From CAXXOK01 sp963664595 (lineage in GTDB: Bacteria; Bacillota; Clostridia; Christensenellales; Aristaeellaceae): a DNA stretch of 64,000 nt. The position numbers and the translations under genes were made by a program. Of the stretch, positions 8,923 through 17,779 are shown piece after piece (the stretch's first letter is position 1; each line of letters starts with the position of its first letter). Location: positions 181,105 to 245,104 of the forward strand of contig CAXXOK010000004.1 in assembly GCA_963664595.2 (NCBI GenBank), given 5' to 3'. The notes under the pieces were generated by a model. The model was not told where the DNA came from and made no database searches. It saw nothing but the letters and a program-made list of their open reading frames with translations.

Positions 8923-11349
8923 TTACTTGACGATCAGGTTGCACAGCCTGCCGGGCACAAAGATCAGCTTCACAATCTGCTTGTCCCCTACCAGCGCCTT
9001 CACCTGCGGGTTGCCGGGCAGCTCTTTTTCGGCCTGCTCCCGGGTCATATCGGGGCTGATCATGATGCGGCCGCGCACCTTGCCGCCTACCTGAATGGCA
9101 ATCTCAATCTCACTGCGCTTCATGGCGGTTTCGTCGTACTGCGGCCACGGCTCAAACGTCATGCCCAGGCCAAAGCCCATCAGCTCCCACATTTCTTCGC
9201 AGATATGCGGGGCCACCGGATAGAGCAGCAGTAGCAGCGTACGCAGCTCCTCCTTCGTGCAGCCGTCCGCCGCGTACAGCTCGTTGACGAGCGTCATCAT
9301 CTGCGCGATGGCGGTGTTGTACTTCATGGCCTCGTAGTCTTCGCCGACCTTTTTGATGGTCTCGTGCATCAGGGGAACGAGCGGCTTTTGATACCCCTCC
9401 CCGTCCTTGATCATATCCATCAGCCGCCATACGCGGTCCAGAAAACGGCGGCAGCCGCGCGCGCCGTTTACGCTCCACGGAATGGCCTGGTCAAACGCGC
9501 CCATGAACATTTCAAACAGACGGGTGGCGTCCGCGCCGATATCGGCGATGCAGTCGTCCGGGTTGATCACGTTGCCGCGCGACTTGGACATTTTTTCGCC
9601 GTTTTCACCCAGAATCATCCCGTGGCTGGTGCGCTTCTGATACGGCTCCTTGCAGGGCACCACGCCGATATCGTACAAAAACAGATGCCAGAACCGGCTG
9701 TACAGCAGGTGCAGCGTGGTGTGTTCCATGCCGCCGTTATACCAGTCCACATTCATCCAGTATTTCAGCGTGTCGAAATCGGCAAACACCGCGTCGTTGT
9801 GCGGATCGCAGTAGCGCAGAAAATACCAGCTGGAGCCGGCCCACTGCGGCATGGTGTCGGTCTCGCGCCTGGCGGGGCCGCCGCACACGGGGCAGGTGGT
9901 GTTCACCCAGTTCGTCATCTTGGCCAGCGGGCTTTCGCCGGTATCGGTGGGCTCGTAGTTTTCCACGTTGGGCAGGAGCACCGGCAGCTGATCCTCCGGC
10001 ACGGGCACCGTGCCGCAGTGCGGGCAGTGCACCACAGGGATGGGCTCGCCCCAATAGCGCTGGCGGCTGAACACCCAGTCGCGCAGCTTATAGTTAATCT
10101 TCTTTTCACCCAGCCCTTTTTCCACCAGCCAGGCGATGATCTTTTTCTTGGCGTCGGCCACCTTGAGGCCGTCCAGGAATCCGCTGTTGACCAGAATGCC
10201 GTCCTGCACGTCGGTGTAGGCTTCGGTTTGAATATCGCCGCCCGCGATCACCTCGATGATCGGCAGGCTGAACACCTTGGCAAACTCATAGTCGCGCGTA
10301 TCATGCGCGGGTACGGCCATAATCGCGCCGGTGCCGTAGCTCATCAGCACGTAATCGCTGACCCAGATGGGGATATCCTGCCCGTTGACGGGATTGACCG
10401 CGTACAAACCCTCCAGCACCACGCCCGTTTTATCCTTGTTCATTTCAGTGCGTTCGAAGTCGCTCTTCTTGGCGGCCGTTTCGCGGTAAGCGATCACCGT
10501 ATCAAAATTCCGGATATCCGACTTGTAGGTATCGATCAGCGGATGCTCGGGGCTGACCACCATATACGTTGCGCCAAACAGCGTATCTGGGCGCGTGGTA
10601 AACACGCGCAGCTTCTCGTCCTTGCCGGAGATCCGGAAATCAACCTCCGCGCCCTCCGAGCGGCCAATCCAGTTGCGCTGCTGGGTTTTCACCTTTTCGA
10701 TGAAATCCACCTCGTCCAACCCGTCCAGGAGCTTTTGGGCGTATTCGGTAATGCGCAGCATCCACTGGCTTTTTACCTTGCGCACCACCTCGCCGCCGCA
10801 GCGCTCGCACACGCCGCCGACGACCTCCTCGTTGGCGAGGCCCACCTTGCAGCTCGTGCACCAGTTGATGGGCATCTCCTGCTTGTAGGCCAGGCCGCGC
10901 TTAAAAAGCTGGAGAAAAATCCACTGCGTCCATTTGTAGTAATGGGGGTCTGTGGTATCCACCTCGCGTGTATAATCAAAGGAGAAGCCGAGCTTTTGCA
11001 GCTGTGTGCGGAAGCGGGCGATATTGTCCCTCGTCACCTTGGCCGGATGAATGTGGTTTTTAATGGCATAGTTTTCCGTGGGCAGGCCGAACGCATCGTA
11101 CCCGATGGGGAACAGCACGTTGTAGCCTTCCATGCGGCGCTTGCGGCAGATGATATCCATCGCCGTGTTGGAGCGGGGATGCCCCACATGCAGGCCCGCG
11201 CCGCTGGGATACGGAAACTCGATCAGCCCGTAAAACTTGGGCTTGTCGGACGGGTATGCGGCATTGAACACGCCGTCCTCCGCCCATATTTTCTGCCATT
11301 TGGGTTCTATGGCCGCCGGGTCGTAGGGTTTCAATTCCGCTTTTTGCAT
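8923..11349 (-). CDS. leuS: Leucyl-tRNA synthetase
   Basis: A class Ia synthetase of 808 aa that charges tRNA-Leu. The HIGH-box equivalent HVGH is at residues 54-57, KMSKS is near residue 585 (GEKMSKSRGN), and the CP1 editing domain lies between them with the TTRPDTLFGATY motif. Zinc-ligand cysteines are visible (CTSCKVGLANEEVVGGVCERCG and CPHCGTVP). The C-terminal anticodon-binding and LeuS-specific regions run to the end. Length is normal for the bacterial enzyme. It follows gltX by 35 bp with GAAGGAG as the ribosome-binding site. No T-box leader precedes it, so control would come from the glnS promoter. Confidence 0.97.
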   Translation of the reverse strand: MQKAELKPYDPAAIEPKWQKIWAEDGVFNAAYPSDKPKFYGLIEFPYPSGAGLHVGHPRSNTAMDIICRKRRMEGYNVLFPIGYDAFGLPTENYAIKNHIHPAKVTRDNIARFRTQLQKLGFSFDYTREVDTTDPHYYKWTQWIFLQLFKRGLAYKQEMPINWCTSCKVGLANEEVVGGVCERCGGEVVRKVKSQWMLRITEYAQKLLDGLDEVDFIEKVKTQQRNWIGRSEGAEVDFRISGKDEKLRVFTTRPDTLFGATYMVVSPEHPLIDTYKSDIRNFDTVIAYRETAAKKSDFERTEMNKDKTGVVLEGLYAVNPVNGQDIPIWVSDYVLMSYGTGAIMAVPAHDTRDYEFAKVFSLPIIEVIAGGDIQTEAYTDVQDGILVNSGFLDGLKVADAKKKIIAWLVEKGLGEKKINYKLRDWVFSRQRYWGEPIPVVHCPHCGTVPVPEDQLPVLLPNVENYEPTDTGESPLAKMTNWVNTTCPVCGGPARRETDTMPQWAGSSWYFLRYCDPHNDAVFADFDTLKYWMNVDWYNGGMEHTTLHLLYSRFWHLFLYDIGVVPCKEPYQKRTSHGMILGENGEKMSKSRGNVINPDDCIADIGADATRLFEMFMGAFDQAIPWSVNGARGCRRFLDRVWRLMDMIKDGEGYQKPLVPLMHETIKKVGEDYEAMKYNTAIAQMMTLVNELYAADGCTKEELRTLLLLLYPVAPHICEEMWELMGFGLGMTFEPWPQYDETAMKRSEIEIAIQVGGKVRGRIMISPDMTREQAEKELPGNPQVKALVGDKQIVKLIFVPGRLCNLIVK

Positions 11350-11384
11350 ATCGATAAACTCCTTCAGTCGTTCTCGCGTTGTCT

Positions 11385-12866
11385 CTACTCCAGATCAATC
11401 TTCATCATGCTGCAATACTGCTCCAGCATATTGATGCCCACGGACAGCCTGTCCATCGTTTCTTCCCTGCCGATCAGATACGCGATCTCCGTCGCGCCGC
11501 CCGGCGTGGAGGGCAGGCCCGAAAGCGCCACGCGTACCGGCCACATCATCTGCCCGGTTTTCAGCCCATGCTCCGCGGCCAGCCCCATCAGGCATTCCTT
11601 GAGGGCGTCCTCCGAGAAATCCGCAAGAGCGGCCACAGGCCCAAGGGTAAGCTTAAGCACCCTGAGGCTCAGCGCGGGATCGGTTTTCATCTTTTTGTGG
11701 GTATAAAGATCAATGGGGTATACCGGCAGCTCCGCGAGGAAGCCCACCATCTCCGGCACGCGGTTGAACACCTCGGTGCGGGTGTGCATCAGCTCGGCCA
11801 GACGGCGGTAGTCGATGTTCTTTCCCGCAAGCGCCTTGTCAAACCACGGGGTGACCATGGCGAGATAATCCTCAAAGTTCATCCGCTTAATGTACTCGGC
11901 GTTGAACCATACCAGCTTGTCCGTATTGAAAATCGACGGCGACTTGGACAGGCCGTCCACATCGAACGCCTCCACCAACTCGTCAAGCGTGAAAAACTCG
12001 CGGTCGTCCTTGGGTGCCCAGCCCAGCAGCGCGATAAAGTTCAGAATCGCGTCGCGCACATAGCCTTCGGCCAGCAAATCCTCAAACCCCGGATCGCCAT
12101 GCCTTTTGGATAGCTTGCGGGTCGCGTCCTTCATCACCACGGGCAGGTGCAGGTATACGGGCGGCTGCCAGCCAAACGCCTCGTACAGCAGGTTATATTT
12201 GGGCGTGGAGCTCAAATACTCCGTGCCGCGGATCACGTGCGTAATCGCCATCAGGTGATCATCAATCACGTTGGCGAAGTTATAGGTCGGCAGCCCGTCG
12301 GCCTTGATGAGCACATTGTCGTCCAAAATAGCGCAGTCGGTTTCCACATGGCCGTAGAGCAGATCCTCAAAGCTCGCCACGCCCTCGGTGGGGATGTTCT
12401 GGCGGATCACAAAGGGTTCGCCGCTTTCCATGCGCCGTTTGGCTTCTTCTTTGGGGATATTCAGGCAGTGCTTGTCGTACTTGAACTGCCCGCCCTGCGC
12501 GGTTACGGCGTCGCGGCGCTGCTGGAGCTCCTCCCTGGTGCAAAAGCACGGGTAGGCCGCACCGCTTTCCAAAAGCTGCAGGGCGTACGGCAGATACAGC
12601 CCCTTGCGCTGGCTCTGGATATACGGCCCGTATTCGCCGCCCACATCCGGGCCCTCATCGTACTCAAGCCCCGCCTTGTGCAGGCTTTGGTAGATCAGCT
12701 CCACCGCGCCCTCCACCTCGCGCTCCTGATCGGTATCCTCAATCCGCAGGATAAACCTGCCGCCGCGCTGCTTGGCAAACAGATAGGCATAAAGCGCCGT
12801 GCGCAGCCCGCCCAGGTGAAGGTACCCGGTGGGGCTTGGCGCAAAGCGCGTTCTGATCTCAGCCAT
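11385..12866 (-). CDS. gltX: Glutamyl-tRNA synthetase
   Basis: A class Ib synthetase of 493 aa. The HIGH-like motif is PSPTGYLHLGG (residues 10-20), the KMSKS-like motif is KLSKRHGD near residue 250, and the C-terminal anticodon-binding helical domain is full length. The N-terminal half carries the conserved LRIEDTD and the FANVIDDHLM region. It overlaps glnS by 8 bp, so both glutamate and glutamine tRNA charging are encoded from one message. Whether this GluRS is discriminating (tRNA-Glu only) cannot be told by eye, but a separate GlnRS next door makes mischarging of tRNA-Gln unnecessary. Confidence 0.96.
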   Translation of the reverse strand: MAEIRTRFAPSPTGYLHLGGLRTALYAYLFAKQRGGRFILRIEDTDQEREVEGAVELIYQSLHKAGLEYDEGPDVGGEYGPYIQSQRKGLYLPYALQLLESGAAYPCFCTREELQQRRDAVTAQGGQFKYDKHCLNIPKEEAKRRMESGEPFVIRQNIPTEGVASFEDLLYGHVETDCAILDDNVLIKADGLPTYNFANVIDDHLMAITHVIRGTEYLSSTPKYNLLYEAFGWQPPVYLHLPVVMKDATRKLSKRHGDPGFEDLLAEGYVRDAILNFIALLGWAPKDDREFFTLDELVEAFDVDGLSKSPSIFNTDKLVWFNAEYIKRMNFEDYLAMVTPWFDKALAGKNIDYRRLAELMHTRTEVFNRVPEMVGFLAELPVYPIDLYTHKKMKTDPALSLRVLKLTLGPVAALADFSEDALKECLMGLAAEHGLKTGQMMWPVRVALSGLPSTPGGATEIAYLIGREETMDRLSVGINMLEQYCSMMKIDLE

Positions 12867-14550
12867 TTTTTGATCCTTCCATCACTTTCTTGAACGTATC
12901 CCGCAGGCCTACGATATGGTTGAACACCGGAAGCGCCTCGGTAGAATCCGGATCCTTGCAGAAGTAACCCATCCGCAGGAACTGGAATTTGTCGCCTGTT
13001 TTAGCGCCGGCCAGCGATTCTTCCATGTAGCCATGGCAAACTTCCAAGCTCCTGGGGTTGAGCCTTTCGAGGAAATCCTTCTTGGTCTCGGTTTCTTCCT
13101 CGTTGTCCTCCATCAGCAGGGGCTCGTACACGCGGGCTTCCATGGGCAGGCCCTGCGTTGCGCTCACCCAGTGCAGCGTGCCCTTTACCTTGCGCAGTGC
13201 GCCTTCGCTGCCATTGCGCGAGGACAGGTCCACCGTGCAGTACACACAGGTCACGTTGCCGTCCGCGTCCTTGTCGCAGCGCTCAGCCTTGATGATGTAC
13301 GCGCTCTTAAGCCGTACCTCGCCGCCGATGAACAGGCGGAAATATTTGCGCGCGGGGACCTCCATGAAGTCCTCCTGCTCAATATACAGCTCTCTGGTGA
13401 AGGTAATCGTGCGCTCGCCCATCTCGGGATGGCCGGGATGGTTTTCGATCGTCAGCTTGTCCTGCTCGCCTTCGGGCCAGTTTTCCAACACAATTTTCAA
13501 TGGGCGCAGCACCGCCATGGCGCGCGGCGCGGTTTCGCTCAGGGATTCACGCACGCAGTGCTCCAGCAGCGCCAGGTCTACCTCGCTGTCGGCCTTGGCC
13601 AGGCCGATACGGTCAACAAAATCACGGATGGCTTCGGGCATATAGCCGCGCCGCCGCATGGCGCACAGCGTGGGCATGCGGGGATCGTCCCATCCGGAGA
13701 CGACGCCCTTTTCCACCAGCATGCGCAGATAGCGCTTGGACATGATGGTGCGCGTCAGGTTCAGGCGGCTGAACTCAATCTGCCGCGGACGGCCGGGCAG
13801 CATATCCTTGGCGTGTTCCACTACCCATTCGTACAGCACGCGGTGATCCTCGTACTCCAGCGAGCACAGGCTGTGGGTTACGCATTCAAGCGCGTCGCCG
13901 ATCGGGTGGGAAAAATCGTACATCGGGTAGATGCACCATTCCTTGCCCGTACGGTGGTGCTCCTTGAACAAAATACGGTACATGGCCGGGTCGCGCATAT
14001 TCATGTTCGGGCTGGCCATATCAATCTTCATGCGCAGGATCATGCTGCCCTCGGCATGCTTACCCGCCTTCATTTCTTCAAACAGGCGGAGGCTTTCTTC
14101 CACGGGGCGGTCCCGATAGGGGCTGTTTTTGCCCGGCTCGGTCAATGTGCCGCGGCTTTCGCGCACTTCCTCAGGGGTCTGCTCGTCCACATAGGCCAGG
14201 CCGCGCTTGACCCAGTCCACGGCGATATCATAGCAGGCCTGGTAATACTGGCTCGCAAAAAACAATCCGCCCTTCCATTCAAAACCGAGCCAGCGGATAT
14301 CCTCCATGATTCCTTCAACAAACTCGTTTTCTTCCTTGGCGGGATTGGTGTCATCAAAACGCAGGTTGCACAGGCCGCCGTAGTGGTCCGCAGTTAAAAA
14401 ATCGGCGGCGAGCGCCTTGCAGTGGCCGATGTGCAGATATCCGTTGGGTTCCGGGGGGAAACGGGTATGCACGCTTTGGTAACGCCCGCTCTCCAAGTCT
14501 TCATCGATGAAATCCCAGATGAAATTCGTTTTGCCTACGGGTGTTTCCAT
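12859..14550 (-). CDS. glnS: Glutaminyl-tRNA synthetase
   Basis: A class Ib synthetase of 563 aa that charges tRNA-Gln directly. HIGH is YLHIGH at residues 38-43, preceded by FPPEPNG, the GlnRS form of the pocket. The KMSKS-like motif is IMSKRYL near residue 272, and the two beta-barrel anticodon-binding domains fill the C-terminal part. The ATG at 14550 is chosen because GGAAGGAAA precedes it; the in-frame ATG at 14700 would lie upstream of the promoter. It is first of the glnS-gltX-leuS operon. Most Bacillota make Gln-tRNA by GatCAB transamidation, so a GlnRS here suggests an acquired gene in this lineage; that is an inference from family knowledge. Confidence 0.96.
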   Translation of the reverse strand: METPVGKTNFIWDFIDEDLESGRYQSVHTRFPPEPNGYLHIGHCKALAADFLTADHYGGLCNLRFDDTNPAKEENEFVEGIMEDIRWLGFEWKGGLFFASQYYQACYDIAVDWVKRGLAYVDEQTPEEVRESRGTLTEPGKNSPYRDRPVEESLRLFEEMKAGKHAEGSMILRMKIDMASPNMNMRDPAMYRILFKEHHRTGKEWCIYPMYDFSHPIGDALECVTHSLCSLEYEDHRVLYEWVVEHAKDMLPGRPRQIEFSRLNLTRTIMSKRYLRMLVEKGVVSGWDDPRMPTLCAMRRRGYMPEAIRDFVDRIGLAKADSEVDLALLEHCVRESLSETAPRAMAVLRPLKIVLENWPEGEQDKLTIENHPGHPEMGERTITFTRELYIEQEDFMEVPARKYFRLFIGGEVRLKSAYIIKAERCDKDADGNVTCVYCTVDLSSRNGSEGALRKVKGTLHWVSATQGLPMEARVYEPLLMEDNEEETETKKDFLERLNPRSLEVCHGYMEESLAGAKTGDKFQFLRMGYFCKDPDSTEALPVFNHIVGLRDTFKKVMEGSKNG

Positions 14551-14586
14551 TCTGTTTCCTTCCTTTCCCAGCTTTGATACCATCGT

Positions 14587-14615
14587 ATTATATAGTGAAA
14601 ACCAAAGCTTGACAA
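14587..14615 (-). promoter_or_regulatory. Sigma-A promoter of glnS-gltX-leuS
   Basis: On the minus strand TTGTCA (14610-14615) is separated by exactly 17 bp from a perfect TATAAT (14587-14592). The site lies about 37 bp upstream of the glnS ATG and is divergent from the gcv promoter about 100 bp away. Confidence 0.85.
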
Positions 14616-14687
14616 GCCGAAGTTCCCTTTTGGAACGCCGCGGCCCCGGCTGCACCGCGGCCGTGCGCCAGGCCCTGATAGTTTTCA

Positions 14688-14716
14688 TTGACAAGGGCAT
14701 CCGGCGGAACTATACT
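14688..14716 (+). promoter_or_regulatory. Sigma-A promoter of the gcv operon
   Basis: A perfect TTGACA (14688-14693), a 17-bp spacer and TATACT (14711-14716). Transcription would begin near 14724, about 30 bases upstream of the glycine riboswitch. Confidence 0.85.
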
Positions 14717-14751
14717 AGGCATGAAAACAGAATATTCGGTCTCGGTTGAAG

Positions 14752-14946
14752 GTTTGGGGAGAGAGCGGCCTGGCCGCCGCCGAAGGTGCAAAACCGCATA
14801 AGCTCTCAGGCAAAAGGACCCAAGCCCGACGAAACTCTGGAAAGCGTCCGCGTACCGCCGGATGCACCGAAGAGGCAATCCGCTTGTCGGAGAAACTTTC
14901 AGGTCAGTATACAGAGGCGCAGAACACAATGTTCTGTGGCCTTTTC
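14752..14946 (+). ncRNA. Tandem glycine riboswitch with terminator-like expression platform
   Basis: Two consecutive glycine aptamers lead into gcvT. The first has GGGGAGAG, CCGAAGG and CTCTCAGGCAAAAGGACC, ending with the linker region ACGAAACTCTGGAAAGC. The second has CACCGAAGAGGCAA and AAACTTTCAGGTCAGTATACAGAGG. These are the hallmark sequences of the glycine riboswitch, which usually turns on the cleavage system when glycine is abundant. Behind aptamer II, CAGAACA (14919-14925) pairs with TGTTCTG (14929-14935). With an outer AGGC/GGCCT it forms a stem followed by CTTTTC, a plausible glycine-sensitive terminator ahead of the ATG at 14971. Confidence 0.95.
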
Positions 14947-14970
14947 GATTTGCCTGAAAGGAGCATACCC

Positions 14971-16056
14971 ATGACCGAAACCCTTCGAAAAACCCCGCTG
15001 TATGCAAAACATGTATACTACGGCGGCAAAATGGTGCCGTTTGCGGGGTATGAGCTGCCCGTGCAGTACGACGCGGGCGTGATGCACGAGCACCGCGCCG
15101 TGCGCGAACGCGTAGGATTGTTTGATGTCAGCCACATGGGCGAGGTAACCTTCACCGGCCCAGACGCCCTGGCCAACATCCAACGCCTGCTGTGCAACGA
15201 TTTCTCCACCCTGCAGGACGGCCGCGTGCGCTACAGCCCCATGCTCAACGAGCACGGCGGCGTGGTGGACGACGTGCTGGTGTACCGCAAATCTCCAACC
15301 GATTATCTGATGGTCGTCAATGCCGCCAACCGCCACAAGGATGTGGCGCATATTCTGTGCCACCGCTTTGGCGATGTGCAGATCCGGGACATCTCCGACA
15401 GCCTCTGCCAGCTGGCCCTGCAAGGCCCCCTGGCCGAAAAAGTGCTGCAAACGCTCTGTGAGCAGCTTCCGCAAAAATACTACAGCTTTCTGCCTTCCGT
15501 TCTCATCGGCGGTATCGACTGTCTCATCAGCCGTACCGGTTATACCGGCGAGGACGGTTTTGAGCTCTATGCCCGCGCGCAGGACGGGGAAGCCCTGTTC
15601 GACCTTCTATATGACGCGGGCAAGCCGTTTCAGCTGCAATTGTGCGGGCTGGGCTGCCGCGATACCCTGCGCCTGGAAGCCGCCATGCCGCTGTACGGCC
15701 ACGAGATGGATGATACCGTCACCCCGCTGGAAACCGGGCTTACGCGCTATGTGAAATTCGACAAGAGCGATTTCATCGGGCGGCAGGCGCTGCTGGACGC
15801 GGGCGAGCCCAGGCGCGCGCGCGTCGGGCTGCGGATGATCGGCCGCGGTATCGCCCGCGAGCACTACCCTGTGCAGTGCGAGGGCCGGGAGATCGGCCAC
15901 ACCACCAGCGGCACGCACTGCCCCACGGTGGGCGCGGTGGCCATGGCGCTTGTGGAAACCGGATACCGGGAACCGGGAAAGATCCTTCAGGTTATCATCC
16001 GCGGCAACCCTGTGGACGCGGAGGTTGTGTCCCTGCCGTTCTATAAAAAAGCGTAG
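14971..16056 (+). CDS. gcvT: Glycine cleavage system T protein (aminomethyltransferase)
   Basis: Tetrahydrofolate-dependent aminomethyltransferase of 361 aa. It releases ammonia from the aminomethyl-lipoyl arm of GcvH and forms 5,10-methylene-THF. Conserved motifs include PVQYDAGVMHEHRAVRERVG (folate domain), FDVSHMGE, ALQGP, SRTGYTGEDGFE and GLGCRDTLRLEAAMPLYGHE. The ATG at 14971 follows GAAAGGAG and matches family N-termini; an upstream in-frame start at 14746 lies within the riboswitch. It is first of gcvT-H-PA-PB-lplA and under the glycine riboswitch. The gene for the L protein (lipoamide dehydrogenase) is not in the window. Confidence 0.96.
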   Translation: MTETLRKTPLYAKHVYYGGKMVPFAGYELPVQYDAGVMHEHRAVRERVGLFDVSHMGEVTFTGPDALANIQRLLCNDFSTLQDGRVRYSPMLNEHGGVVDDVLVYRKSPTDYLMVVNAANRHKDVAHILCHRFGDVQIRDISDSLCQLALQGPLAEKVLQTLCEQLPQKYYSFLPSVLIGGIDCLISRTGYTGEDGFELYARAQDGEALFDLLYDAGKPFQLQLCGLGCRDTLRLEAAMPLYGHEMDDTVTPLETGLTRYVKFDKSDFIGRQALLDAGEPRRARVGLRMIGRGIAREHYPVQCEGREIGHTTSGTHCPTVGAVAMALVETGYREPGKILQVIIRGNPVDAEVVSLPFYKKA

Positions 16057-16068
16057 GAGGAAAAAAAC

Positions 16069-16446
16069 ATGGAAACCAAAAAAGGATTGCTTTATACCAA
16101 AAGCCACGAATGGGTGGAATTTGTAGACGATACGACGGCGCTTGTGGGGATTTCCGATCACGCGCAGCACGAGCTGGGCGATCTGGTGTTTGTCAACCTG
16201 CCGGAGGCCGGCGATACGGTGACCGTTGGCAAAATGTTTGCCGATGTGGAAAGCGTCAAGGCCGTCAGCGATGTGTACGCGCCTGTCACGGGCACGGTAG
16301 CGGAGGTCAACGAGACCCTGCTCGACACCCCCGAAGCCATCAACCAGTCGCCCTTCGACGCGTGGTTTATCAAGGTGGAAGCCATCACGGACCGCACGGA
16401 GCTGATGGACGAAGCCGCCTATATTGCCTATTGCGAAACGCTGTAG
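16069..16446 (+). CDS. gcvH: Glycine cleavage system H protein
   Basis: The 125-aa lipoyl carrier of the glycine cleavage complex. It shuttles the aminomethyl group from the P protein to the T protein. The lipoyl-lysine is K64 in ESVKAVSD, and the flanking KSHEW, GISDHAQHELGDLVFV and ETLLDTPEAINQSPF blocks are typical. Length is standard. It begins 12 bp after gcvT with AGGAGG in front of the ATG. The lplA gene at the end of the operon is the obvious candidate to lipoylate this lysine. Confidence 0.97.
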   Translation: METKKGLLYTKSHEWVEFVDDTTALVGISDHAQHELGDLVFVNLPEAGDTVTVGKMFADVESVKAVSDVYAPVTGTVAEVNETLLDTPEAINQSPFDAWFIKVEAITDRTELMDEAAYIAYCETL

Positions 16447-16459
16447 AGTGAGGGAAAAC

Positions 16460-17779
16460 ATGAACCGTTATACACCCCACACGCCGGAGGAAACGCAGGA
16501 GATGCTGGCGGTGCTTGGCCTGCCCTCCGCCGACGCGCTGTTTGCCGATATCCCGTCCGGCGTCCGGCTGCCCCAAGGCGCGGACACTACCCCCGGCCTT
16601 ACCCAGATGGAAACCCTGCAGGCCATGGAAGCGCTGGCCGCGCAGAACACCCACTATACCCTCACCCTGCGCGGGGCGGGCTGCTACGATCATTTCATCC
16701 CGCCGATCGTGCCCCAGATTGCGGGCAAAAAGGAATTTCTATCCTCCTATACTCCCTACCAGGCGGAGCTTTCGCAGGGCGTGCTCCAGGCCATCTTCGA
16801 ATACCAGACGCTGATCTGCGAGCTGACGGGCATGGATGTTTCCAACGCCGGGGTTTATGATTTCGCCACCGCCGCCGCCGAAAGCGCCGTTATGTGCCGC
16901 GACCGCAAGCGCACCGTGGCGCTGGTCAGCGAAGCCGCGCACCCCGATACTCTGGCCGTGATGCAGACCTATGGTTTTGGCACCAATACGCAGGTGCGCA
17001 CCGTGCCGCAGAAGGACGGCCGCACCGATCCCGATGCCCTGGCCGCCCTGCTGACCGACGACGTAGCCTGCCTGTATGTGCAGCAGCCCAACTTTTTCGG
17101 GTTGCTGGAGGATGTGCCCGCGCTGTTCAAGGCCGCCAAAGCGGCGGGTGTAAAGTGCATCCTCGGCGTCAATCCGATGACGCTTTCCCTTCTGCCCAGC
17201 GGCGGAGAGCTTGGCGCGGACATCGTATGCGGCGATATGCAGCCGTTCGGGCTGCCGATGGCCTTCGGCGGGCCGCACGCGGGCTTTATGACCTGCACCC
17301 AGGCGATGGCGCGCAGGCTGCCGGGCCGCATCGTGGGCCAGACCACCGATACGGAGGGCCGCCGTGCCTTTGTGCTCACCCTGCAGGCGCGTGAGCAGCA
17401 CATCCGCCGCGAAAAGGCGTCCTCCAACATCTGTACCAACCATGCCCACAGCACGCTCACCGCTTCGATCTATCTTACCTACATGGGGTTGAAGGGCGTT
17501 ACCGCCGTGGCCGAAAGCTGCCTGAGCAAGGCACATTACCTTGCCGCGGCATTGTGCGCCGTCAAGGGCGTATCGCTGCGCTATCCCGGTGAGTTTTTTC
17601 ATGAGTTCGTCACCGATCTGCCCGATCCGCAGGCCGTGGAGGCCGCGCTGCACAGGCAGAGCATCCTCAGCGGACTGCCGGTTACCGGCGGCATGCTGTG
17701 GTGCGTAACCGAAAAAGCGTCCAAAGCACAGCTGGACGCCATGGTACAAATCGTGCGGGAGGTGTGCGAAGATGAATAA
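16460..17779 (+). CDS. gcvPA: Glycine dehydrogenase (decarboxylating) subunit 1
   Basis: The N-terminal half of the P protein as a separate 439-aa polypeptide, the split form found in Firmicutes, Thermotoga and archaea. It pairs with GcvPB to decarboxylate glycine. Conserved blocks are GAGCYDHFIPPIV, SSYTPYQAELSQG, the YDFATAAAES region and QPNFFG. The PLP lysine resides in the PB subunit. The ATG at 16460 is used; the longer start at 16424 overlaps the gcvH coding end and lacks a ribosome-binding site, whereas GAGGG precedes 16460. Confidence 0.94.
   Translation: MNRYTPHTPEETQEMLAVLGLPSADALFADIPSGVRLPQGADTTPGLTQMETLQAMEALAAQNTHYTLTLRGAGCYDHFIPPIVPQIAGKKEFLSSYTPYQAELSQGVLQAIFEYQTLICELTGMDVSNAGVYDFATAAAESAVMCRDRKRTVALVSEAAHPDTLAVMQTYGFGTNTQVRTVPQKDGRTDPDALAALLTDDVACLYVQQPNFFGLLEDVPALFKAAKAAGVKCILGVNPMTLSLLPSGGELGADIVCGDMQPFGLPMAFGGPHAGFMTCTQAMARRLPGRIVGQTTDTEGRRAFVLTLQAREQHIRREKASSNICTNHAHSTLTASIYLTYMGLKGVTAVAESCLSKAHYLAAALCAVKGVSLRYPGEFFHEFVTDLPDPQAVEAALHRQSILSGLPVTGGMLWCVTEKASKAQLDAMVQIVREVCEDE

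Noticed and set aside
9364..11706. A 780-codon open frame on the plus strand
   Set aside because: It is antisense to leuS and gltX. High GC with G/C-rich third positions keeps stop codons out of the complementary frame. It has no ribosome-binding site and no recognisable domain.
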